Positions 51,942-61,100 of a stretch of DNA of 64,000 bases are shown here, piece by piece (within the stretch, counting starts at the first letter, position 1; each line of letters starts with the position of its first letter). This DNA is from Saccharofermentans sp. (GTDB taxonomy: Bacteria > Bacillota > Clostridia > Saccharofermentanales > Saccharofermentanaceae). The stretch spans positions 1-64,000 of the forward strand of contig JAKSRH010000004.1 in NCBI GenBank assembly GCA_024403675.1, in the 5' to 3' direction. The notes under the pieces were generated by a model. That model saw only the letters and a list, made by a program, of their open reading frames with translations, had not been told where the DNA came from and did no database searches. Made by a program: the position numbers and the translations under genes.

Positions 51942-52624
51942 GTTACATTAAGTCTGACAAAGGTTTAAGAAGTAATAACGAAGACTTTGCTCTTGATGCT
52001 CAGGTGGGAAAGTATAAGATTTTTGCAGTTGCTGACGGTATGGGTGGCGAAAATAATGGTGAAGTGGCATCTAACGTTGCTTGTAATACCGTTATAACTA
52101 ATCTTGTTTCTTATTTTGAAGCTAATGACAATCCTAGTGAAAATGATATTAAGGATGTGCTTAATAATGTTTTCCAGGAGGCTAATAAGGAAATCCTTAA
52201 AACATGTGCTAATGCTGGACTTCGTGATAGTGATATGGGCACTACTTTAACAGTAGCTGTTATAAGAGAGCGTAAGGCAATTATTGCACATATCGGTGAT
52301 ACTAGAGCTTATTTAAAACATGGCTCAAGTCTTACTAGACTTACAAGTGATCACGTGTCTAATACGGATAGTAATCAACTTGTAAAGTTCCTTGGCGTAA
52401 ACTGTTTTATAAATCCAGACATTTATAGTTATAATATAATGTACGGAGATTTATTTGTTCTCTGTACAGATGGAGTATATAAGAATCTATCAGATGCTAC
52501 TATTGTGGAGTGTTTGAAGATTCATAACGATTTGGAAGGTTCTGCAGATAAGTTGTTTACTGCAGCAATGGAAGCGGGAAGTAGTGATAATTTGACAGTC
52601 CTTCTTGCTAACATTAGACCTTAA
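51935..52624 (+). CDS. prpC: PP2C-family Ser/Thr phosphatase (PrpC/Stp)
   Basis: This 229-residue cytosolic phosphatase reverses phosphorylation by the PASTA kinase coded next. PP2C metal ligands are in FAVADGMGGENNGE, AHIGDTRAYLKHG, LCTDGVYKN and GSSDNLTVLLANI. The start at 51935 follows GAGGAGG; an upstream in-frame ATG lies inside rlmN. It is a second, separate PP2C from that at 11259 and lacks the membrane tail. The gene order rlmN-prpC-prkC is conserved in many Firmicutes. Confidence 0.93.
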   Translation: MLSYIKSDKGLRSNNEDFALDAQVGKYKIFAVADGMGGENNGEVASNVACNTVITNLVSYFEANDNPSENDIKDVLNNVFQEANKEILKTCANAGLRDSDMGTTLTVAVIRERKAIIAHIGDTRAYLKHGSSLTRLTSDHVSNTDSNQLVKFLGVNCFINPDIYSYNIMYGDLFVLCTDGVYKNLSDATIVECLKIHNDLEGSADKLFTAAMEAGSSDNLTVLLANIRP

Positions 52625-52642
52625 TTTGGAAGGAGTAAGAAG

Positions 52643-54766
52643 ATGAGCGTACAAGGCCCAGAAGGTTTGCTTTTAGCTGGTAAATATAGAATTATTCAGC
52701 TTATCGGCAAGGGTGGAATGGCAAATGTATATTTGGCTTCCGATGTTAATACTGGCGTTAAAGTTGCAATTAAGATTTTGAAGCCTGAGTTGTCATCAGA
52801 TGAAGAGTTCATCAGAAGATTTGATACAGAAGCTAGAGCTGTATCATCACTTAATCACTCAAATATTGTTAAGGTGTTTGGTGTAGGTCACGAGGGTAAC
52901 TACAGATACATCGTACAAGAGTATGTTGAGGGTATCACAGTTAAGGAACTTATTAATCAGAATGGTCACCTTGACTGGAGAGTAGCTGTACCTATCGTTA
53001 TTCAGGTAGGCATGGCTCTTGAATATGCTCATAACAATGGAATTGTTCATAGAGATATTAAGCCTCAGAACATTCTTATTAGTAGAGATAGAATTGCTAA
53101 GATTACAGACTTTGGAATCGCTAGAGCTACTTCAGGTAATACTATTACCATGACTTCTGGTGGTGCACTTGGTACAGTTCACTATTTTTCACCAGAGCAG
53201 GCTAGAGGTGGTAATGTAGGTCCTGGTTCTGATATCTATTCTGTAGGTGTAATGCTTTATGAGATGGTTACTGGACGAGTTCCTTTTGATGGAGAGTCTA
53301 ATGTAGCTGTAGCTGTTAAGCACCTTCAGGAAAAGCCACCAGTTGCTTCTCTTTGTGTACCTGGTATTCCTAATGGACTTGATTCCATCATTATTAAGTG
53401 TATGCAGAAGACACCAGAGCTTCGTTATATGTCTATGAGACAGATGGTAACTGAGCTTGATGCACTTATGGTAGATCCTAATGGTGTATATGGTGTTATT
53501 AATGCTGTGCCTCAGACATATCAGCCTGTTGAGCCTCAAAATGTTAACTTCAGACAGGATCCAAATTACGATAAGATTGGTGAACTTGAGAAGTCTGCTG
53601 AGTCTAGAAGAAGATCTAGATTAAGAGACAATATTCTTCTCGTACTTATTATCGTATGTATTGTTGGTGTTCTTGTAGCTCTTGGTGCTCTTGTGGTTAA
53701 TTCTGTAGGTAAAGCTACTAACGGTGGCCAAGTAGGTACAGAAGTTTATACAATTGAGGACTACACAGGTAAGTCTCAAGATGAAGTGGTACAGATTCTT
53801 GAAAAGAATGGAATTAAATACAAGATTGAGACTGAAATAGTAGAAGACGAGACAAAGGTTGGTACAGTTATTGACCAGTCTATTAAAGAGGGCGTTACTA
53901 TTAAGTCTGGTTCTGATGTGCATACTCTCGTAATTACGGTAGGTGTGGCACCTGATTCAGTACCTCTTGCTGATTATGCTGGACTTAATTATCAGGATGC
54001 ATTTACTGCACTTAATGCTCTTGGTTATAACGTAAGTCTCTTGGCCGAGGTAAGTGAGGATGTAGAGCCTAATATCGTTATTAGAACTCAGCCAGAAGCA
54101 CTGTCAATGGTATCTCCTGGAGATTCAGTCGTAATCGTATATGCTAGAGAGCCAGAAAGTTCTGTTATCCCACCATATACAAATACAACTACACTTGAAG
54201 AGTATAGAAAGACACTCGAAGAAAATGGTCTTTCCATCTCTATGGTAGATGGCGCACCTGAAGTTAAGGCTCTTCCAGAGTCACAGCAGTATGTAATCGT
54301 AACTGATCCACCTTCTGGAACATCACTTCCACGTAGATCCTTTATTAAGGTTATTGTAGGTACATATGAGGATGCACAAAGAGGTGGTACACCAACTCCT
54401 ACACCAGCACTTATTACAATTGCTGTAACTGTTGAAGGTGGTGGTACAGTATCTGGATTTGGTGAGTTTGAGGAAAATACAAGTGTTACACTTACAGCTG
54501 TAAGTGGTGAAGGATTTACTTTTGACCACTGGGTAGATCCATATGGTAATACCGTTGCATATTCAGATACATACACATTTGTTGCGTATAACCCTAATTC
54601 ACATGGTAACTCAACAACTCCAGCAGAGCCTGTTACATTGAATTATAGAGCAATATTTACAGCTAATCCAACACCAACACCTGTGCCACCACCACCGGAG
54701 ACTCAGGAGACTACAACAGCTCCTACAGATCCGCCACCACCTCCACCACAGGATGGTCAGTACTAA
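52643..54766 (+). CDS. prkC: PASTA Ser/Thr kinase with extra C-terminal InlB-like repeat
   Basis: The protein has 707 residues. The cytoplasmic kinase (about 14-275) has GKGGMANVY, Lys44 in VAIKIL, Asp138 in HRDIKPQN, and DFGIARA. A juxtamembrane linker leads to one transmembrane helix (about 331-355). Three PASTA domains follow outside (about 370-435, 437-500, 505-575), which sense muropeptides or lipid II in relatives. An additional domain at about 590-675 (TVEGGGTVSGFGEFEENTSVTLTAV, FDHWVDPYGN) is like the divergent InlB B-repeat, and the end is Pro/Thr-rich. Standard PrkC ends after the PASTA domains, so this tail is unusual. AAGGAG precedes the ATG. Confidence 0.93.
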   Translation: MSVQGPEGLLLAGKYRIIQLIGKGGMANVYLASDVNTGVKVAIKILKPELSSDEEFIRRFDTEARAVSSLNHSNIVKVFGVGHEGNYRYIVQEYVEGITVKELINQNGHLDWRVAVPIVIQVGMALEYAHNNGIVHRDIKPQNILISRDRIAKITDFGIARATSGNTITMTSGGALGTVHYFSPEQARGGNVGPGSDIYSVGVMLYEMVTGRVPFDGESNVAVAVKHLQEKPPVASLCVPGIPNGLDSIIIKCMQKTPELRYMSMRQMVTELDALMVDPNGVYGVINAVPQTYQPVEPQNVNFRQDPNYDKIGELEKSAESRRRSRLRDNILLVLIIVCIVGVLVALGALVVNSVGKATNGGQVGTEVYTIEDYTGKSQDEVVQILEKNGIKYKIETEIVEDETKVGTVIDQSIKEGVTIKSGSDVHTLVITVGVAPDSVPLADYAGLNYQDAFTALNALGYNVSLLAEVSEDVEPNIVIRTQPEALSMVSPGDSVVIVYAREPESSVIPPYTNTTTLEEYRKTLEENGLSISMVDGAPEVKALPESQQYVIVTDPPSGTSLPRRSFIKVIVGTYEDAQRGGTPTPTPALITIAVTVEGGGTVSGFGEFEENTSVTLTAVSGEGFTFDHWVDPYGNTVAYSDTYTFVAYNPNSHGNSTTPAEPVTLNYRAIFTANPTPTPVPPPPETQETTTAPTDPPPPPPQDGQY

Positions 54767-54777
54767 GGAGAATATTA

Positions 54778-55689
54778 TTGGAAGATAAAATTCAAGGCGT
54801 TATTACAAAAGGAATTGGAGGCACTTACACAGTAGGTGCCTCTAATGGTGTTTCATATTTATGCCAGATTAGAGGCGGTATTCGCAAGACAGGACTTACT
54901 CCAGCCGTAGGCGATAGCGTGCTTATCGGTGAGTCAGGTGATCCTGATGTGCCATATGTTATTGAGAAAATTCTTCCTCGTAAGAATAGTCTTGTTAGAC
55001 CACCACTTGCTAATGTAGATGCCTTAATTCTTTGTTTTGCAGTTAAAGATCCTGAGCCGGATCTTAAGATGCTTGATAAGATGCTTATTATTTGTGGTAA
55101 GAATAATATAAAACCAATAATTTGTTTTACCAAATGTGACTTAGATAGTGAGTTCGCTCAAAATTTATATGATGATTACACCAAAACGGGTGTATTATGT
55201 TTTATGTCCTACGAAGATAATAAGCCTTCAGTAGATGAGATTTTTGATGCCTGTGGCGAGTCTGTTCTTATCGGATTTGCTGGACCTTCCGGAGTAGGTA
55301 AGAGCACTTTGTGTAATAGTATTCTTGGATCTAATCTTATGGCTGTGGGTGATATTTCAGAGAGACTTGGAAGAGGCAAGCATACTACAAGACACGTGGA
55401 GCTTTTCTCTTATAAGGGCAAGTTCCTTACGGACACTCCAGGTTTTACTTCTCTTGATCTTCTAGACCTTGGATATGAATATAGGGATGTTATTCTTGGA
55501 TATCCTGAGATAAAAGAATTAAGCGTGGAATGTCGCTTTGATGACTGTAGACATATCTCAGAAAGAGACTGTGCAGTTAAGCCTGAAGTTGGTAACAAGA
55601 TAGGCTCAAAGCGTTATGAAAGATATAAGGAATTTAATGAATTCTTATATTCCATGCGTAATAATTACAATGGAGGAACCAGAAAGTGA
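54778..55689 (+). CDS. rsgA: Ribosome small-subunit GTPase RsgA
   Basis: This 303-residue GTPase checks late 30S maturation. An N-terminal OB domain (GVITKGIGGTYTVGA) precedes a circularly permuted G domain: G4-type TKCD comes before the P-loop GPSGVGKSTL, then DTPGFTSLDL. The zinc site is ECRFDDCRHISERDC. The start is TTG, supported by AAGGAG seven bases upstream and by the family N-terminus. It overlaps rpe by four bases (GTGA). Confidence 0.94.
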   Translation: MEDKIQGVITKGIGGTYTVGASNGVSYLCQIRGGIRKTGLTPAVGDSVLIGESGDPDVPYVIEKILPRKNSLVRPPLANVDALILCFAVKDPEPDLKMLDKMLIICGKNNIKPIICFTKCDLDSEFAQNLYDDYTKTGVLCFMSYEDNKPSVDEIFDACGESVLIGFAGPSGVGKSTLCNSILGSNLMAVGDISERLGRGKHTTRHVELFSYKGKFLTDTPGFTSLDLLDLGYEYRDVILGYPEIKELSVECRFDDCRHISERDCAVKPEVGNKIGSKRYERYKEFNEFLYSMRNNYNGGTRK

Positions 55690-56360
55690 GTTCATTAGAG
55701 AAAAAAGAATTGGCACCATCTTTATTGGCAGCTGATTTTGCATATTTGATGAAAGATATTGAGGCAGTTAGTGGATCTTGTAAGTATTTGCACTTAGATA
55801 TTATGGATGGTCATTATGTGCCAAATATTTCTATCGGTGTGCCTATTGTTGCTTCTATTCGTAAGCATACAGATATGATTTTTGATACACACCTCATGAT
55901 TTTAAATCCAGGTGATTATATTAAAGATTTTGCTGATGCTGGTTCTGACTATATTACTTTCCATATCGAGTGTACAACTAATGCAGTATCTCTTATTAGT
56001 GAGATTAGAGCTCTTGGAAAGAAAGCCGGTGTAGCTATTCACCCAGATACACCTATTGAGGCTATTTTCCCTTATTTGGAGAAGGGCGCTGCTGATCTTA
56101 TCCTTGTTATGTGCGTTCGTCCAGGTTTTGGTGGACAGAGCTTTATTAGAGGATCTCTTTCTCGTATTGCTACTTGTCGTGAACGACTTGATAAGAATGG
56201 TAGTGATGCTATTTTGTCTGTAGATGGTGGTATTAATACTTCTACTATTGTCGCTGCTTCTGAAGCAGGTGCTGACCTTTTTGTAACAGGTAGTGCTGTA
56301 TTTGGTAAGGAGAACAAGGCAGAAGCTGCTGAGACTCTCTTTAAGGCTTTAGGTCAATGA
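55686..56360 (+). CDS. rpe: Ribulose-phosphate 3-epimerase
   Basis: This 224-residue TIM-barrel enzyme interconverts ribulose 5-phosphate and xylulose 5-phosphate. Metal and catalytic residues lie in LAPSLLAADFA-type start sequence, LHLDIMDGHYVPN, DTHLMI and LSVDGGIN. The phosphate site is VRPGFGGQSF. The GTG start is eight bases after GGAGG. The 3' end overlaps thiN by four bases, continuing the common rsgA-rpe-thiN order. Confidence 0.95.
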   Translation: MSSLEKKELAPSLLAADFAYLMKDIEAVSGSCKYLHLDIMDGHYVPNISIGVPIVASIRKHTDMIFDTHLMILNPGDYIKDFADAGSDYITFHIECTTNAVSLISEIRALGKKAGVAIHPDTPIEAIFPYLEKGAADLILVMCVRPGFGGQSFIRGSLSRIATCRERLDKNGSDAILSVDGGINTSTIVAASEAGADLFVTGSAVFGKENKAEAAETLFKALGQ

Positions 56361-57016
56361 TTACTTCAAATTACACATTAATTATCTCGGGAGGACCAAT
56401 GCCACATGCGGCGGAGGTTCTTTCTTCTTATGCTTCAAAAGCTAATAGCATCATATGCGCAGATAGTGGTGTGGATTATGCACGCGAGGCAGGGATAAAG
56501 ATAGATAAGGTTTTTGGTGACCTTGATTCCATAAGTGAAGTTGGAAAAGCTTACGTAGATATTAATAGGATTCCTTTGGAAGTTTTTCCTTGCGAAAAGG
56601 ACATGACTGATACAGAGTTAGTGCTAAGTAGCACTTCTGGTGATGTTGTGCTTTTTGTGGCTTTAAATGGTCGTATAGATCACATTATGGGCAATATCCT
56701 TATGTGTGCCCGTTATGTGGATGAAGGCCGTAAAATAATGATTACAGACGGTAGTTTTAAGGTGTATTTCCTTAAAGGTGAAGATACACTTTACTATGAA
56801 ACTTGTGGTAATGAGGTGGTGTCACTTTTGCCACTTCGTTATGATGAAGATGTAACTGGAGTTACTACTAGAGGTCTTTACTATGAGTTGTCAGATGCTA
56901 CTTTAAAATACGGCTATTCTCTTGGGGTAAGTAACTGCTTTAAGAAAAGTGGGACTTCATGTGAGATTTCTCAAAAGTCAGGTATCATGGGCGTTTTTAT
57001 TGGTCCTGAGAGCTAA
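56357..57016 (+). CDS. thiN: Thiamine pyrophosphokinase
   Basis: This 219-residue enzyme makes thiamine diphosphate from thiamine and ATP. Family segments are ICADSGVDYAREAGI, VFGDLDSISE, FPCEKDMTDTEL and LNGRIDHIMGN, holding the acidic metal ligands. The C-terminal substrate-binding beta domain ends with SGIMGVFIGPES. No thiamine riboswitch is present because it is the last enzyme gene of the long operon and starts by ATGA overlap with rpe. Confidence 0.93.
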   Translation: MITSNYTLIISGGPMPHAAEVLSSYASKANSIICADSGVDYAREAGIKIDKVFGDLDSISEVGKAYVDINRIPLEVFPCEKDMTDTELVLSSTSGDVVLFVALNGRIDHIMGNILMCARYVDEGRKIMITDGSFKVYFLKGEDTLYYETCGNEVVSLLPLRYDEDVTGVTTRGLYYELSDATLKYGYSLGVSNCFKKSGTSCEISQKSGIMGVFIGPES

Positions 57017-57041
57017 AGAGGGTTAATAATAGGACATAATT

Positions 57042-57071
57042 ATGGGACAAAAACCTACTTGTTGGTACTGA
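57042..57071 (+). other. Micro-ORF between thiN and the terminator
   Basis: ATG GGA starts a nine-codon frame, MGQKPTCWY, closed by TGA, with AGGA seven bases before the ATG. If TGA were read through, the frame would continue as GCGSNI and stop at TAA. No family is recognised. It could be a leader peptide or chance. Its position just before a terminator hairpin is the reason for listing it. Confidence 0.3.
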
Positions 57072-57110
57072 GGATGCGGTAGTAATATATAATCGTGATC
57101 ACAAGATAGA

Positions 57111-57140
57111 AGACCGAACGAATTTCGCTCGGTCTTTTTT
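57111..57140 (+). terminator. Rho-independent terminator of the priA-thiN operon
   Basis: AGACCGAACG (57111-57120) pairs with CGCTCGGTCT (57126-57135) with one mismatch and a five-base loop, followed by a T-run. It separates the housekeeping operon from the DUF5688 gene. A TATAAT at 57088-57093 lies upstream of it but has no matching -35. Confidence 0.85.
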
Positions 57141-57160
57141 ATTACCAATAAAGGAGATAA

Positions 57161-58126
57161 ATGATGCTGAATTACGAAGAATTTAAGCAAGAAATCAGAG
57201 ACAATTTAATTCCTAGAATGGGAGATAAATATTCTGATTGTGTATTTGAAGAGATGGAAGTCAATAAAGCGGGCAAGGTAAAAGATGGCTTCGGAATTAA
57301 TTCACTTACAAAAAAGAAAAAGAACAAATCAATTATGCCTACACTATATTTTGATGACCTTTATAGGGATTATTTAGTTCATGGTGACATGGAACTGGTA
57401 TTAGATTGTGTTACTAAGGCAATGCTAAAGGGAATGAAAGAAGGAAAGCACATTATTAAAGCGATTGATATTGAAAAAGGACCTGAAAGGGTCCTTTTTC
57501 AATTGCTTAATGTTAATGAGTATCAGTCTCTTTTAAATGAAGTTCCTCATAGACGCTTCTTGGACTTGGCAGTTATTTACAGGTGGGCAATTAATGTAAG
57601 TAGTGATGGCTTTTCGAGTACTATTATTAACTACGAAATGGCGGAAAAGTATGGTCTTAGTGAAGATGACCTTTATGAGATGGCTTTCTATAACACACGA
57701 AAGTATTTTCCACCTGTAATTAATTCCATGGACGATATTGTCTTTAACATGGTCATGAGAAATGGTGCCACTGCAAAGGAAGCTAGGGAAGTCATTAGTA
57801 GAATTCCTGAAGAAAATAAGATGTTCTTTATTACTAATGGTTGTAGCAAAATTGGCGCAGTTGTTCTTCTTTATAACGATATTTTTAGAAGTATGGCGCG
57901 TAGGTTGGGTTCAGATCTTTACGTAGTACCTTTGTCATCAGCAGAGATTATGGTTATGCCAGTAAACTCGGATAATGATATAGAAAAGATTGCTGAATCC
58001 TTTATGAGGCTTAATGAAGTTAAATTCGAAGATGAGGATTTTATTTCTGACAATATCTATTATTTTGACGCTGAATTATGTCAATTGAGTTGTTTTTCCT
58101 CGTTTAATCAGGGGGATATACAATGA
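57161..58126 (+). CDS. DUF5688 family protein
   Basis: The protein has 321 residues, is soluble and has no signal peptide. It fits the DUF5688 family seen in Clostridia, with an N-terminal FKQEIRDNLIPRMGDKYSD-type helix pair, a central YEMAFYNTRKYFPPVI block, and the conserved C-terminal LYVVPLSSAEIMVMPV. Function is unknown. The family often lies near genes for surface proteins, and here the gene overlaps the adhesin gene by four bases (ATGA), so the two are made from one mRNA. AAGGAG precedes two adjacent ATG codons (57161 and 57164); either could be the start. Confidence 0.8.
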   Translation: MMLNYEEFKQEIRDNLIPRMGDKYSDCVFEEMEVNKAGKVKDGFGINSLTKKKKNKSIMPTLYFDDLYRDYLVHGDMELVLDCVTKAMLKGMKEGKHIIKAIDIEKGPERVLFQLLNVNEYQSLLNEVPHRRFLDLAVIYRWAINVSSDGFSSTIINYEMAEKYGLSEDDLYEMAFYNTRKYFPPVINSMDDIVFNMVMRNGATAKEAREVISRIPEENKMFFITNGCSKIGAVVLLYNDIFRSMARRLGSDLYVVPLSSAEIMVMPVNSDNDIEKIAESFMRLNEVKFEDEDFISDNIYYFDAELCQLSCFSSFNQGDIQ

Positions 58127-61100
58127 AGACTCGTATTATTAAAAAGATTGTTTCTTTGGGTGTTGCTTTAGGTGTTATCTTTGGCTTTTCTTTTGCTGGC
58201 ATAGAGCTATTCTTAACATCTAGTAAGTACTATAAGGAGCATGACTCACATGTTAAGTTCGATGCTTTTGGAGATGTTAAGGAGATTAAAGTATCTGCTA
58301 ATACAAATGATTCATTATCGATAGAAGACTATCTCTATAGTAATAGAAATGTTGATTTAATTCCTGTTTGTTCGAAGGAGATGGAACAGGTTGATGCTAT
58401 TAGGGTAAAGCAGATATTTGTGGATAAGTCATCACTTGATTTTGAAGTTAATTCTAGTAGTGATTATTGGGCTAATACTAGAGATTATGCTGGTTACCTT
58501 AAGATGAATGAATCAGTTCAAATCCTCTATGATCCTGGTAAAGATTCTGATTATTTCTTATCCCTTGTAAATCCTATGGATAACATTAATAGTTCTGTGG
58601 AATTCACTAAGAGTAATATGCAAGGTGAATCAATAGATAATTGTATTTACGACAGTGATACCGGTATCGCTTATATTAGAAAGAATGCTATTTCTGATGA
58701 AGGTCTAGCTTCAATTCAGGCAGAAGTGTTTTATATGTGTGATAATGCTTCACCCTCAAATAATGTTGGTGTATCTGTAACAAATAAAAACATATCTGAT
58801 GGACTAATAAGTAACGGTATAGCGTCTCTTGATGCCGCTGATGATGTAGTCAAAATCCACATCGCTAGTAAAAAGGCGCAAATGGAATTAGCCACAGATT
58901 ACCTTGGGGTTAAGATCAATGACCATGAGGTAAGTAGTAACTATTATTGGTACAACAAAGATGATGGCTCATTAGTAATTAAGTATCCAGCATCTAGTAT
59001 TTATTCTGTTTCTATTGAGGCGCAAAAGCCCGGGGTTTATAAAAGGGTATTGAATTATCTTTACCACATGTGGGATGCTCCTACAGTAAATGCTGACTCT
59101 TTTGATGATATGAATGTAGCAAGTGGTGCGTGGTCTGCATCAGGAGGTGTGCCTGGAGCTGGTACTACCTTTGTGGTAGATGGTGTTTCTGTTCAATATG
59201 GTAACTATACTGCTGATGGTAAAACTTATATTCCTAGAACAGAAAATAAGTTAACAGATGCAGACCTAGCTAATATGGCATCAGTTATTGCAGGAGGAAG
59301 TGGTGGAGACCTTAATGCTCAGTACTATGCTTCTGGTAACTTTCAGGTATATAAGGTAAATATCCCAGATAAAACACTTGTAAAAGATGGTATTACTTAC
59401 CATATACCTGCATCTACTTTCGTGCTTCATTGCTCTCATAGTACGGTTAATGCCATATCTGGAAATCCCAACATGGATCCAGGTAAGGTTATTGTTAATA
59501 TCATGGGCATTTCTAATGGTTTCGCACTTGTGGGTATGTTTACGGAATTTCCAGGTTATGCTCAAGAAGGTGTTGGTTATTTTAGAGTGCCTTTCGAGAC
59601 AGATACCACGGCACATGCTAAGGTAAATATTCATAAAAGTTACCTTGGTAACGGTTATCCTAAAGCTATTTTTGCTATTGTTCCTGAAAGTCAGGCAGGT
59701 ATTGATAACTATGGTATCACTGCCATGAATAATGTTAAGGCTTTCGTAAGACATGTGTATCGTTATGCTGGTGTAAGTGATGTAGCTGCCATGAGTAACT
59801 GGGAAGCAGATATCTTTTGTTGCCGTGGTTCCAAGCCTGCCACATCTAGCGTTATTAGGACTATGTTTTATCAGCTTTTTTCTAACCGCATGCACTATGA
59901 CGGGCTTGAAGATGGCACTTCAGTATTAAGGTTTAATTCTCCTGATGATGCAAACTATGTTATTGGTATTTTAATATGCGCCCTCAATGATACTTATGAG
60001 TACGGTTCTGCACAGAACTGGGTATATACGGAAACATTTCCTGAAAATACTGAACTTGATGTATATAGAGCAATTGATGAGGTACTTTGTGCGCCTGTGT
60101 ATAACAAGTCAGATACGATTGATGCTATTGGAAGATTTTATGTTTCTCCTGATATTACATTGATGGTTACAGATGGTAATGGTAATGCTAGTGCTGATTT
60201 GTTCCTGGGTAACATTTCTAGTGGAAATTCTTCTATTACTGCTAAGTTTATGTATCGCGAAGTGTTTGGTGGTAGAGACCAAGGTAAGATTGATAGTGAT
60301 ACTTATACACTTGAACTTACATATAACCAGGTGTCAGGAGGGACAAGTATTACTTATGGTATCTATGCTGGTAACGGAGCCATAATTTATAGCAAAATAG
60401 GTGATTCCATAACTCTTGTTAATACTATGGGAGTGGGATCTGATAGTTTTGTTAATGCTAAAGATGATGTGGTATATCCAGCTTCAATTAGCCTTGTGAA
60501 AACTGGTGGTGTGTTTTCTGGTGTAAATGTAGAGCGAAAAACAATAAATGGTAAGACATATGTGATTAATAGTCCTTATCAGACTAATGTGCCTGTAAAT
60601 GGTGCAATATATTGTATAACTTCAGGTGCTACTGTTTATCCTATGGTAAGAAATGGTAATAATTTTACTTATGGTAACCTTACTTCTGAAGAAGGAAAAA
60701 CAACTGTATATAAGATTTTTGAGAAGGTTGCTCCAAGTGGTTATAGCGTATCATCTGCTTATTGGGAGGTGTCAGTAATTAGAACACACACAGTAGAAGG
60801 TGATACTAATGTTTATCGTGATTCTATTTCTAGTATTAAATACTATGGCCCTGATAACAAAAACTACGACGTGGCAGTAAATAGCGAGCCTTTAGTTGCT
60901 GTGGATGAGCTTCAGACAGCGTCTATTACCGTTAATAAGACCTTTGATAAGGTAATTGCGTCAGATAGTGTTAATTATGAGGAAGAACTTAAAAAGTGCG
61001 TTTTTGGCCTTTATGCTAAGGAGAAAATTACTCTTACTAATGGTACAACTATTGCCCCAGGCACTTTAGTTAGCGTAGCTACTATTAGTAGCTGGGATGG

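Noticed and set aside
57069-57071. Selenocysteine or recoded TGA as an established reading of the micro-ORF
   Set aside because: No SECIS-like hairpin directly after the TGA, and other genes in the window use TGA as a normal stop, so recoding is only a remote option.
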